This document shows positions 26,034 through 33,458 of a stretch of DNA of 64,000 bases, piece by piece. The DNA lies in contig CAZKFA010000002.1 of the NCBI GenBank assembly GCA_964551925.1, positions 1-64,000 of the forward strand, in the 5' to 3' direction. Numbering within the stretch: the first letter of the stretch is position 1; every line of letters begins with the position of its first letter. The stretch is from CAZKFA01 sp964551925 (GTDB lineage: Bacteria > Cyanobacteriota > Vampirovibrionia > LMEP-6097). The position numbers were made by a program, and so were the translations under genes. The notes beneath the pieces are model-generated. The model was not told the DNA's origin and searched no databases. It worked only from the letters and a program-made list of their open reading frames with translations.

Positions 26034-27290
26034 CTAAATCAATTTTATCAACAACCAAAAAACTTTCTTACAAGCAAGTTCCCTGACTTGTTCTCGCGAT
26101 AGTGGTCTAGAGCTCCAATTAAGTTTCTGCACACTGGTTTGACCTTGATAGTTGATACCAACATATATAGTGCCAATTGGTTTAACCTCACTACCACCGT
26201 CGGGACCTGCGATGCCAGTGATAGAGACGTTTATATCACAGTGAGAAATCTTTACCAAACCTTCTACCATTTCTTTGGCGCACTCTTCTGAGACTGCACC
26301 ATGTTGTTCTAGGGTTGCGGTTTTTACGCCCAGCATTTGTATCTTAGCTTCATTTGAATAGGTTACTAGATTGATTTTGGTATATTCTGAAGAACCTTGA
26401 AGGTCAGTCATTAATTTACTTGCAAGTCCACCCGTGCAAGATTCAGCAAATGAAATACTAAGATTATTGGCTTTGAGTTTGGTTGCTAATACTGTTGCTA
26501 AGCGGTCCTCGTCATAACCATAAATATAATTAGAGAAGAGTTTTTTTAATTCATCTTCGTAGCTTTGGATTAGTTGATTTACTTCATTTTGTGTGCTGCC
26601 GTTAGCAGTTATGCGTAGGTAACATTCACCGAGATCGGCATAAGGAGCGAGTGATGGGTTGCCTGTTAAAAAAGGATTAGGCTTATTTATTGCTTGGTAA
26701 TGATCTACAATTATCTGTGCCATTGTAGATTCTGAAATGTCCGTTAACCGAACTTTGCGAGAGTGGATAATATGTTCACTATTTTTTAGTTGCGATAAGA
26801 TTGATTCGAGCATTGCTTCCATCTCACAAGGTACACCAGGAAAGCTAATCACTGTACTGTTTTGATGTTGGATCATTAATCCAATTGCGGTCCCGATTGG
26901 ATTAACTACAACTTTAGCGCCTTCTATGATACGCGCTTGTCTATAATTGATTTCTGGGATTTCGGCAGCACCAGTTTTATAAAATTTCTCTATTAGGATT
27001 TTACGTTGTAAGGGATCTTCATAGATTGGGCGCTCACAGAATTCAGCGATCACATCATGAGTGATGTCATCATCAGTTGGACCAAGACCACCTGTGCAGA
27101 TTATGATGTCTGAACGAGAGCAAGCATAGCGCAGGCATTCAAGAATGCGTTCTTTGTTATCACCGACAGAAGTGTGGTAATGTACGCTGATGCCAATCTG
27201 ATTTAATCTCTCTGATATATAAGTAGCGTTGCTATTGATGGTGTGACCAATAATGAGTTCAGTCCCGATGCTGATGATCTCTGCGTGCAT
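26034..27290 (-). CDS. cinA: CinA family competence/damage protein with PncC amidase domain
   Basis: Two domains: N-terminal molybdopterin-binding (MoaB/CinA) fold with SIGTELIIGH and CTGGLGPTDDDITHD (pyrophosphatase function in the family), and C-terminal nicotinamide-mononucleotide deamidase (PncC) with SFAESCTGGLASKLMTD and SITGIAGPDGGS. The 418-aa product begins at ATG 27290 (MHAEIISIG); ten upstream codons are less likely. Its last codons are duplicated in decayed form at 24064-24183. Confidence 0.94.
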   Translation of the reverse strand: MHAEIISIGTELIIGHTINSNATYISERLNQIGISVHYHTSVGDNKERILECLRYACSRSDIIICTGGLGPTDDDITHDVIAEFCERPIYEDPLQRKILIEKFYKTGAAEIPEINYRQARIIEGAKVVVNPIGTAIGLMIQHQNSTVISFPGVPCEMEAMLESILSQLKNSEHIIHSRKVRLTDISESTMAQIIVDHYQAINKPNPFLTGNPSLAPYADLGECYLRITANGSTQNEVNQLIQSYEDELKKLFSNYIYGYDEDRLATVLATKLKANNLSISFAESCTGGLASKLMTDLQGSSEYTKINLVTYSNEAKIQMLGVKTATLEQHGAVSEECAKEMVEGLVKISHCDINVSITGIAGPDGGSEVKPIGTIYVGINYQGQTSVQKLNWSSRPLSREQVRELACKKVFWLLIKLI

Positions 27291-27419
27291 TAGTTTATAT
27301 ATTAGACCTTTTGTGAGCATACAATTCTGTAAAGCGTGGTTATTTATGCTTTAAGAAGTTTTTTGAATTAAAATCAATTCTTTTGCTATGATTTTAGAGG
27401 CTTTGTTGAAATAAAGCCT

Positions 27420-27501
27420 GTCATCACGAGCTACGAAGTGGCGTGGTGATCCAGTTTTAAACCTGGATTGCTTCGTTTCCTTTCAGTCGCTCGCAATGAC
27501 G
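27420..27501. repeat. Palindromic dispersed repeat, copy 2 (compound)
   Basis: 27420-27452 is the inverse of the 7578-7612 repeat (same ends, different centre). It continues into a second hairpin (CCAG to CTGG, 27451-27466) and a third (ATTGC 27467-27471 with GCAAT 27493-27497). It lies in the gap between cinA and the tRNA-Ser field; the rest of that gap holds nothing recognised. Confidence 0.65.
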
Positions 27502-27540
27502 GCGTTTGTTTACAGAAATAGTGGGGAATAAATTGAATAT

Positions 27541-27590
27541 GGAGAGGTGGCTGAGCGGCTGAAAGCGGCTTCCCTGTTAAAAGTCCTACG
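27541..27590 (+). pseudogene. Truncated tRNA-Ser copy 1
   Basis: The first 33 nt, and 10 nt upstream, match the intact tRNA-Ser exactly; the copy then departs (CTGTTAA in place of the anticodon loop) into an 8-bp hairpin AAAAGTCC-GGACTTTT. T-arm and 3' acceptor are missing. An inverted piece of the anticodon arm (AGAACTTCTTAGCAG) follows near 27627-27641. Confidence 0.6.
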
Positions 27591-27678
27591 GACTTTTAAA
27601 GTCACAAAAAATTGAAGTTCTTAGAACTTCTTAGCAGTTAGAAGTTTTCGGGGGATGTGGAGGGAGACAATTGAATAT

Positions 27679-27723
27679 GGAGAGGTGGCTGAGCGGCTGA
27701 AAGCGGCTTCCTGCTAAGAAGTT
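27679..27723 (+). pseudogene. tRNA-Ser 5' part cut by the scaffold gap
   Basis: Identical to the first 45 nt of the intact tRNA-Ser, ending exactly where the N run begins. Probably the same locus seen from the other contig end rather than a true second gene. Confidence 0.6.
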
Positions 27724-27823
27724 NNNNNNNNNNNNNNNNNNNNNNNNNNNNNNNNNNNNNNNNNNNNNNNNNNNNNNNNNNNNNNNNNNNNNNNNNNNNN
27801 NNNNNNNNNNNNNNNNNNNNNNN
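27724..27823. other. Scaffold gap (100 N)
   Basis: Exactly 100 unknown bases. The 55 bases before it (27669-27723) equal the 55 bases after it (27824-27878), as expected for two contig ends sharing one assembly k-mer. Confidence 0.95.
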
Positions 27824-27833
27824 AATTGAATAT

Positions 27834-27930
<97 letters not shown>

Positions 27931-27933
27931 ATC

Positions 27934-27974
27934 ATAAAGTAGAAGAGCCCCTTTCAGGGGCTCTTCTACTTTAT
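27934..27974. terminator. Perfect 18-bp hairpin after tRNA-Ser
   Basis: ATAAAGTAGAAGAGCCCC pairs perfectly with its inverse across a 5-nt loop (TTTCA). The stem's own T-rich 3' end may serve as the T-tract. It works in either direction. Confidence 0.75.
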
Positions 27975-28004
27975 ATAGGTGCAGCAAGAGAAGCAGAATC
28001 CATG

Positions 28005-28035
28005 GATCAAAAACAGTCATTGACTGTTTTTGATC
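28005..28035. repeat. Perfect palindrome with 15-bp arms
   Basis: GATCAAAAACAGTCA, one T, then the exact inverse. The spacer between it and the next gene (28036-28111) also holds AGCTTA-TAAGCT (28059-28073) and a second copy of the tRNA-Ser 3' end (CCCTCCCTCTCCACC, about 28091-28105). Confidence 0.65.
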
Positions 28036-28111
28036 GTTCCTACGGGGGCTTATTACACAGCTTATAGTAAGCTAGTTGCACTGACCCCTAAACCCTCCCT
28101 CTCCACCTTTC

Positions 28112-28222
28112 TATGACGTAGTTTCAACTAATATTGCTCAAATAGCAAGTAAGTTGAATCCTAAGCTCTTAGGCACAATGTTTGGTGAATTTGTTTATAT
28201 ACCAGCGAAAGTAACTTATTAA
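28112..28222 (+). pseudogene. C-terminal protein fragment
   Basis: An open frame with no start reads YDVVSTNIAQIASKLNPKLL and ends FVYIPAKVTY, stop TAA 28220-28222. It begins at the duplicated tRNA-Ser 3' end and looks like the tail of a protein cut off by rearrangement. It overlaps the convergent gene by 4 nt. Confidence 0.35.
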
Positions 28223-28503
28223 ACTTTCCCGTTCCAGTAGCCACCTTGGCGATCTACTAAGGCGTCGTAACCAGACCAGAACCTAAACGGAGGTAGTATG
28301 CCAACTATGGCATGGGTGCCAACTTTTCTGCCTGGGGCATCGTTGACGGCTTGACCAATACCAGGCCAAATTAATAGCGAGAGAACTCCTGCTAGCACTG
28401 ATTTACCAGTAATAGGTCTTTTTTGAATGTCAGCAGCAGAGACAGGTGTACATAGTGTCAATAATATTGCAAATAAACTTACCGCGAGGAAACTTTTTTT
28501 CAT
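28219..28503 (-). CDS. Small exported or membrane protein (94 aa)
   Basis: Signal peptide (about residues 1-23, ending PVSAAD), then a hydrophobic segment VLAGVLSLLIWPGIGQAV (about 36-53) and a Gly/Trp/Tyr-rich end. Good AAGGAG ribosome site. Third gene of the protoglobin operon, 2 nt after the DoxX-like gene. Function unknown. Confidence 0.65.
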   Translation of the reverse strand: MKKSFLAVSLFAILLTLCTPVSAADIQKRPITGKSVLAGVLSLLIWPGIGQAVNDAPGRKVGTHAIVGILPPFRFWSGYDALVDRQGGYWNGKV

Positions 28504-28505
28504 GA

Positions 28506-28895
28506 TTACTCCTTGTATTGAGTTTGATTATAGCATTTTGTGAACGGCCAAACCCAAGCCACCAAAACTAATTGTAGAGGCAATCTTAGATAGTGTACCC
28601 AGATTGGCAAGAAGCCAAATTCCATTCTATGCATAAACATATAAATATTCGCGGGAAAAACCGCGATCAAAAGTGAAATCATTAACCAAGCGATTATAGG
28701 TCTGATACGAGCTATGAGAATTCCAATTCCAAAAATAATTTCTAAGATTCCAGAGAAGTAAACAATAAAAGCTTTATAGGGCAAGATTGGCGGGACTATT
28801 TTAATCAAAAAATCTTCACAAATAAAATGTACTATTCCCATGCTGATAAAAAATAAGCTTAGGCAAAGTAATGAAATTTTATTGTAAGAATGCAA
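28506..28895 (-). CDS. DoxX-like membrane protein
   Basis: Four-helix membrane protein (129 aa) with SGILEIIFGIGILI, AVFPANIYMFMHRMEF and RLPLQLVLVAWVW, the layout of the DoxX/DoxD-like family, often tied to redox or sulfur stress. It sits 17 nt after the protoglobin gene, so it is likely part of the same gas- or redox-controlled operon. Confidence 0.8.
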   Translation of the reverse strand: MHSYNKISLLCLSLFFISMGIVHFICEDFLIKIVPPILPYKAFIVYFSGILEIIFGIGILIARIRPIIAWLMISLLIAVFPANIYMFMHRMEFGFLPIWVHYLRLPLQLVLVAWVWPFTKCYNQTQYKE

Positions 28896-28912
28896 GCTGA
28901 CTTAAGTTTACA

Positions 28913-29491
28913 TTAGTTTTGATAATGTCTATTTATAAGATCATTTTGAATCCATAGTAATTTGCTAAATGATCTTATTGCTTGGTATTTTGCTGCGATT
29001 GGAATATCGAGGCTAATGATAGTCGCATTAACAGCATCGGCTACGAAACCCATTAGGGCATTCATTTGTACTAATGGTACGTTTAAATCTTTGCTGCCAG
29101 CTTTTGGAGTATGGATAGCACCAACGAAGTTTAAGTATTCCACCATCTCAGTATTATAGGGACCGGTTACTAATTTAGCTAAGTATTTTGCTAAATGTGA
29201 TTTGCGGAATTTGATTAGTTCATGCTCTTGAGTCAAATCTTCTAAGCCCTGCGGAAGTACCCCACTGTAGCCATGTTGACGCAGCGTGAAATGTCTTTTG
29301 GTGGCATCATAACTAAAAAGCTTGTCATAGACTGCATCTACCAAAGTTGGGACGATTGGAGCGAGTAAAGGAGCAGCGCCAAGGATAGTATCAATATCTT
29401 CTTTGCCAAAACCCATAAACTCACAGAGATACTCAAATCTGTAAGCTAAGTCCTGCTCTAATTTCACCTCATCTATATGTTTTATTGTCAT
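28913..29491 (-). CDS. Protoglobin family heme protein
   Basis: Single-domain globin of the protoglobin/globin-coupled-sensor lineage, binding O2, CO or NO. The 192-aa protein fits the family: FEYLCEFMGFGKEDI at about residues 19-33, RHFTLRQHG near 66-74, and the likely proximal heme ligand H127 in VGAIHTPK. No transducer domain is attached, so it is a stand-alone globin (NO scavenging or gas sensing). First gene of a three-gene operon, divergent from a Crp/Fnr regulator across a 20-bp palindrome. Confidence 0.88.
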   Translation of the reverse strand: MTIKHIDEVKLEQDLAYRFEYLCEFMGFGKEDIDTILGAAPLLAPIVPTLVDAVYDKLFSYDATKRHFTLRQHGYSGVLPQGLEDLTQEHELIKFRKSHLAKYLAKLVTGPYNTEMVEYLNFVGAIHTPKAGSKDLNVPLVQMNALMGFVADAVNATIISLDIPIAAKYQAIRSFSKLLWIQNDLINRHYQN

Positions 29492-29534
29492 TATTTTGCT
29501 CTTTCTTCTAATTTATCCCAGTCCCCAAAGAAAG

Positions 29535-29554
29535 TTTTTGACTTAAGTCAAAAA
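29535..29554. promoter_or_regulatory. FNR/DNR-type operator
   Basis: Perfect 20-bp palindrome with core TTGAC-TTAA-GTCAA, the half-sites recognised by FNR/DNR-type regulators. Its centre is 41.5 bp from the start predicted from the protoglobin -10 box (TAAATT, 29510-29515 minus), the class II activation distance, and about 30 bp from the regulator gene's own start. Confidence 0.8.
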
Positions 29555-29561
29555 TATAAGC

Positions 29562-29567
29562 TAAAAT
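29562..29567 (+). promoter_or_regulatory. -10 box (TAAAAT) of the Crp/Fnr gene
   Basis: Nine nucleotides before ATG 29577; the operator covers the -35 region, so self-repression is possible. Confidence 0.45.
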
Positions 29568-29576
29568 TGTTAAACA

Positions 29577-30263
29577 ATGCCTAATAAGCTGCAATATTCT
29601 TTGCGCAATCGTCAGCAACGCAAGTTATGTTCTAATCTTGCTATTGAACAGTGTCTTGCTAGAAGAGTCCTTTGTATTTGTAATGTAATTCTTCGGCATC
29701 CACTTTTTGATCAGATACCAAGAGCAGAGACTCATAAACTTTCAGCTATTGCTGATGTTATTAAATTACAAAAAGGAGAAAGTTTGTTTTTCAGAGCTGC
29801 TCCAATCGAAAACATTTATTTTATTCTCAAAGGAAGTGTGAAACTATTTATTTCTGATTGTAATTCAACTAAAGTTTTTATTGATCAGATTGCTCAAGAG
29901 GGTGATGGGATAATGTTAGAGAGTTTATTTTCTGATCTGGAGTGTTTTACTAATAGTGCTGAGGCGCTAGAATCAACAACAGTGTTATTGCTTGATCGTA
30001 AGAAATTCAGAAGAATTATTCTAGCAAGCCCTGTCATTATGCAGAATCTACTAGCATTCATCTCAGAAAGGTTGCTTGATGTTACGGAACGCCTTCAGGA
30101 TCAGGTTCTTATGGACGTTTCAGAACGGCTCGGGAAATTTATTGTTGCTCAAAATTGTGAAAGCAATAATCAAAGAACCAAATTGTCTAAAACAGATTTG
30201 GCTTATTTACTTGGAACTATACCTGCGACTCTATCGAGAGCAGTAAAACAGATTTATGATTGA
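29577..30263 (+). CDS. Crp/Fnr family transcription regulator, FNR-like
   Basis: Effector-binding beta-barrel (about residues 45-165) plus C-terminal winged helix (LSKTDLAYLLGTIPATLSRAVKQI, about 202-225). The N-terminus carries cysteines C18, C26, C33 and C35, and C123 lies close to the fourth Fe-S ligand of E. coli FNR (C122); a cluster is possible but the spacing differs. The recognition helix has ATLSR in place of FNR's ETxSR. With the divergent protoglobin and shared operator, an oxygen or NO sensor is the best reading. Confidence 0.88.
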   Translation: MPNKLQYSLRNRQQRKLCSNLAIEQCLARRVLCICNVILRHPLFDQIPRAETHKLSAIADVIKLQKGESLFFRAAPIENIYFILKGSVKLFISDCNSTKVFIDQIAQEGDGIMLESLFSDLECFTNSAEALESTTVLLLDRKKFRRIILASPVIMQNLLAFISERLLDVTERLQDQVLMDVSERLGKFIVAQNCESNNQRTKLSKTDLAYLLGTIPATLSRAVKQIYD

Positions 30264-30286
30264 GACGGTGCTGGGAAATAGGGTCA

Positions 30287-30862
30287 TTAATTAGCATTAA
30301 TTCCTTCGTAGATTATTTCTTGTAGCGCGTCGATAAGTCCTTCGTGGTTAGTAACTCCTGTGTATCTTTGTACTTCGAAGTTGCTTGACTTTGTGCTAAT
30401 GCTCTCAATGTTTATATCTTGTGGATTATTGCTTATTTTTGTTTGGTTGAAAGCTATTTCTAAAGAATAATTTATACCTTCGTGATTAACTTGAAAGTAA
30501 GCTTTGTTATCGGCCACCCCAAGTTCTGTAATTTTATTATCCACAATTTTTAATAACTCAGTAGCGTGTTCAGCTGTAATTAATTGCGATTGAGAGCCTT
30601 CTGTCTCTATTCGCGGAGTTGGCTTAGCTACCATGCAACTGAGTAAGTCTCTAATCTTCTCTTCCTTGTTGGTGCTATCAGCGAGCCCGCGCATCAAAAC
30701 TTCCCCGCAAACCGCCTGTTGAGCATCTGCTGGTAGTGCTTGGAATAAATCTTTCAACATCTCTCTAGCTTCTGACAGAGTGTGAAATCTTAATACTCCT
30801 CTTGAAACTACAGTTCGAGAATCTGTGAAAATATTAGCTAATTTACTAGCAATAGGGTGCAT
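30287..30862 (-). CDS. Hypothetical protein (191 aa)
   Basis: Not recognised. Soluble, helical N-terminal half (TLSEAREMLKDLFQALPADA) and a mixed C-terminal half. The open frame extends 12 codons upstream, but a TACAAT -10 box (30869-30874, minus) ends 6 nt before ATG 30862, which fixes the start. It ends 24 nt from the convergent Crp/Fnr gene. Confidence 0.6.
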   Translation of the reverse strand: MHPIASKLANIFTDSRTVVSRGVLRFHTLSEAREMLKDLFQALPADAQQAVCGEVLMRGLADSTNKEEKIRDLLSCMVAKPTPRIETEGSQSQLITAEHATELLKIVDNKITELGVADNKAYFQVNHEGINYSLEIAFNQTKISNNPQDINIESISTKSSNFEVQRYTGVTNHEGLIDALQEIIYEGINAN

Positions 30863-30868
30863 AGTTAA

Positions 30869-30874
30869 ATTGTA
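30869..30874 (-). promoter_or_regulatory. -10 box (TACAAT), leaderless
   Basis: Six nucleotides before ATG 30862; it excludes the longer start. Confidence 0.5.
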
Positions 30875-30944
30875 TCGCAGATTGAGATAATACGTCAACG
30901 GGCTTGTTGTTTAATCAAGGTTGCCAAAATTTTTAACAAAATAC

Positions 30945-30973
30945 TTGCAATTCAAAAACCTTTCTGCTAGTAT
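30945..30973 (+). promoter_or_regulatory. Promoter of the Tad-like operon
   Basis: TTGCAA (30945-30950), 17-bp spacer, TAGTAT (30968-30973) with TGC extension. The message would carry a leader of about 18 nt with a strong GGGAGG ribosome site (30991-30996). No other promoter is evident in the next 11 kb. Confidence 0.65.
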
Positions 30974-30998
30974 CTTACGCTAAGCAATTTGGGAGGAT

Positions 30999-32321
30999 AT
31001 GCTTATTAACACTCGGGGGAGATTGTCAAGGATACTAGCTAAGCGCGTCAGAGATTGCTTTCTAGCTATATCTCTCCTGTTTTTTTTCAATTTGGTTATT
31101 CAAGCTGCTGACCTGCGTAAGATTTATTTCAACAGTCCTCATTCTTTAGTAGTCGAGTTAGCTAATCAGGCAGCACTTGTAAGCCAGTCTGTCAGCGAAT
31201 CAGGTAAATTACTGCTTGTAGATATTGATTTTAGTAGAAGTAAATTACCAGAGACCTTATCTAACGATAACTACATTGTTTATTTACAGCGTCAGCGCAG
31301 CGCCTCAAGGCATTTTTGGCAGTCCTGTGACCAGCTTGTAATGCTTATAGAGAGCCGTTCTCAGCAAGGATTAAAGCTGAGTACTGAGACTCTATTAGAG
31401 AACTTAGTCTATCAAATTAATATTAGCCCAGAACTTATCGCAGGGGCTAGTGTTGCGGTCCCGCAGTCTTTGCCGCTAGAACCCAGTCAAGAAACAGCTT
31501 TGACCAAGCCCTTGCTTGTGATGCCAGAACCAGAACATAAACTTGCCGTTAGTATTAATGATCACTCTGCTATTAATTTATTTACTAATCAAGCAACTAA
31601 CTCTGAAGAATTTTTGTCGAAACTCGATCCCAAGATTCGAACTGATTTAATCAATGATAATGACTTCAAGCATAGTAATCTACAGAAGATCGATTCTTCT
31701 AACCTGACTTATATAGCTACTGAGCTTGCTTCTCGTGGTTTGAAGCAAGAAGCACAAGCTGCTTACCAAGAGGCTTTGAAGCTTGATAATGGTAACCTCA
31801 TGGCGCATATTGGTTTGGCGCGCGCAAGTGATGACGCTACTGAGAAGCTCACTAATTATTTGGCGGGTATTGAGACTACTGCATTATCAGAGCTGGGCAA
31901 TTTATGGTTTAAGCAGGCTTATGATAGCGGTGATATTAAGGCTGCGACTCAAGCTTTGTTACCTTTGCAGATGGCAATACTCAAGAATCCTAATAGCGCT
32001 CAGTTTAGATTTGATTACGCCGCCGCCCTTGAGAGATTAGGGCAGGATCTGGAACTCGCTGCTAGACGCTATTTAGAGGCAGCCTCATTAGCCAAAAGTT
32101 CCTATCAACAGGGTTCTAGAGTTGATGAGGTTTTGTTGCGGCAATCAACAGAAGCTTTGATACGGGTGTTGACCATCAAGGGAGATATCCTTGCCGCAGC
32201 CAAATACTGCAATTCTTATCTGACTATGGGCTATGAGAGATTTCTTGATGGTAAGCCGATTTTGACCATACAGCGCCAAATTCAGGATTACAAGAATCCT
32301 TTTGGGGGGTCTAGTGGTTAG
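30999..32321 (+). CDS. Exported TPR protein, first gene of the Tad-like operon
   Basis: The 440-aa protein has a membrane/signal segment (about residues 19-36, ending IQAAD) and C-terminal TPR-like repeats (about 235-420, for example YQEALKLDNGNLMAHIGLA and RRYLEAASLA). Between lies an unrecognised domain. In Tad systems exported TPR proteins (TadD type) help secretin or pilus assembly; this one is longer and its N-terminal part is unlike TadD. It overlaps the next gene by 8 nt. Confidence 0.7.
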   Translation: MLINTRGRLSRILAKRVRDCFLAISLLFFFNLVIQAADLRKIYFNSPHSLVVELANQAALVSQSVSESGKLLLVDIDFSRSKLPETLSNDNYIVYLQRQRSASRHFWQSCDQLVMLIESRSQQGLKLSTETLLENLVYQINISPELIAGASVAVPQSLPLEPSQETALTKPLLVMPEPEHKLAVSINDHSAINLFTNQATNSEEFLSKLDPKIRTDLINDNDFKHSNLQKIDSSNLTYIATELASRGLKQEAQAAYQEALKLDNGNLMAHIGLARASDDATEKLTNYLAGIETTALSELGNLWFKQAYDSGDIKAATQALLPLQMAILKNPNSAQFRFDYAAALERLGQDLELAARRYLEAASLAKSSYQQGSRVDEVLLRQSTEALIRVLTIKGDILAAAKYCNSYLTMGYERFLDGKPILTIQRQIQDYKNPFGGSSG

Positions 32322-33264
32322 AATTCAGCGATTATTGGGAATAATACTGTTAGGAGTTTTGATAAATTCTCCCGCTACGGCATTGTTAGAGTTATCCTTT
32401 TATCAAAATTATTTAGCCAAATTAATTGCATCGCGGCCAGCAGAGTTATCCTATAAATTTTTTGCTAATTATAATTGGGATCATGATCCTCAAGTGCAAT
32501 CTTGGCTTAAACAGTTAGATCAAGATTTGCAGCAATTAAGAGAGTTTGCGTACGTTGCTGATCTTGCGATTGTTTTTGCGGCTGATGGTTCGATTAAATT
32601 TCTTGATCTTGAGAATATCACAGAGCAAGATTTTGATAAATTCAAAAATCTAATTACTAAACTAAGTGATTTTCGTACTCAAGCCTTACCAGAATCATTA
32701 CGCGAAGATCTATGGGTCTATGATTTAGATGCTAAGTGGCTGTATGTCGCTCGTAATGTAGTTCCTGAGCCTGTTAAGAAATTAGATGATCCAATAATAC
32801 AAGCGACATTACCTGATTTGAAATCAGATCAACAATACACTGTTAAGCTTCTTAAACCAGAATTTGTTGATTATCCTGTGATTGGGCAGGCTATATTGTT
32901 ACAGCTTGATCGTAATATTCTTGATGCTAAGGTTTGGCAAGTTGATAAACAACATATTTATTTAGATGTGCATAGAATACTTGATATTAATAATCAGAAT
33001 CCAATTAATTTATTTGCTCAACAATTGGTCTTAAGTATAGATAGACCAAAAAACAATTCTCATGAAGTTTTAAGTACGGTAATTGTTTCAGGTCTTAACT
33101 TCGCTAGTCAAGCGGGTTTACAAACAAGCATGGCTAGTTATGGTATATTACCAGTAGGACTTGCTGTTGTAGGCATGGGAGCTGCCGTACTTAAAAACAA
33201 TGAGGAGCAGTTATCTTTTGGTTTATCCAGAGGAGATTCGCTGATATCAAGAAGGGAGAAATAA
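32314..33264 (+). CDS. Exported protein of unknown function in the Tad-like operon
   Basis: A 317-aa protein with an N-terminal hydrophobic segment (LLGIILLGVLINSPATA) and a second one near the C-terminus (ILPVGLAVVGMGAAVL). GTG 32314 is chosen because a GGGGGG ribosome site ends 4 nt upstream; it overlaps the previous gene by 8 nt. No family is recognised. It may be a periplasmic part of the pilus machine. Confidence 0.6.
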   Translation: MVRIQRLLGIILLGVLINSPATALLELSFYQNYLAKLIASRPAELSYKFFANYNWDHDPQVQSWLKQLDQDLQQLREFAYVADLAIVFAADGSIKFLDLENITEQDFDKFKNLITKLSDFRTQALPESLREDLWVYDLDAKWLYVARNVVPEPVKKLDDPIIQATLPDLKSDQQYTVKLLKPEFVDYPVIGQAILLQLDRNILDAKVWQVDKQHIYLDVHRILDINNQNPINLFAQQLVLSIDRPKNNSHEVLSTVIVSGLNFASQAGLQTSMASYGILPVGLAVVGMGAAVLKNNEEQLSFGLSRGDSLISRREK

Positions 33265-33267
33265 AAA

Positions 33268-33432
33268 ATGAAAGAAGTACTAATATATGGAGCATTGATT
33301 GCAGCTGTGCTTGGAGCCTCGGTGCAGATTATTGGTGGGTTCACTAATACTCTGACTCAACAAAGCGTGGGTATTAATCAAGAAATTGTTAACCAAACTC
33401 AGAGAGTAATTGGTGTGGCATCTGGTAATTAA
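33268..33432 (+). CDS. Flp-pilin-like small protein (54 aa)
   Basis: Starts MKEVLIYGALIAAVLGAS and has one hydrophobic helix then a polar Gln/Asn/Thr-rich tail. The pattern IYGALIAAV ... IIGGFTNTL resembles mature Flp pilins (IEYGLIAALI ... TLGGNLSTTF), with a glutamate at position 3. It lacks the usual leader and Gly cleavage site before that Glu. GAAGGGAGAAA lies upstream as ribosome site. Placed right before cpaB, where Flp pilins usually are. Confidence 0.55.
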   Translation: MKEVLIYGALIAAVLGASVQIIGGFTNTLTQQSVGINQEIVNQTQRVIGVASGN

Positions 33433-33458
33433 ATAAGTTTAGCGAGGGGATTCAATAA

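Noticed and set aside
26060..26100. Third copy of the structured element core (GACTTGTTCTCG) inside cinA
   Set aside because: The similarity is only about 12 bases and encodes the normal CinA C-terminus; no arms or internal stems are present.
28036..28106. tmRNA 3' end
   Set aside because: The CTCCACC ending and GGGGGC start recall tmRNA, but there is no T-loop TTCRA and no tag reading frame.
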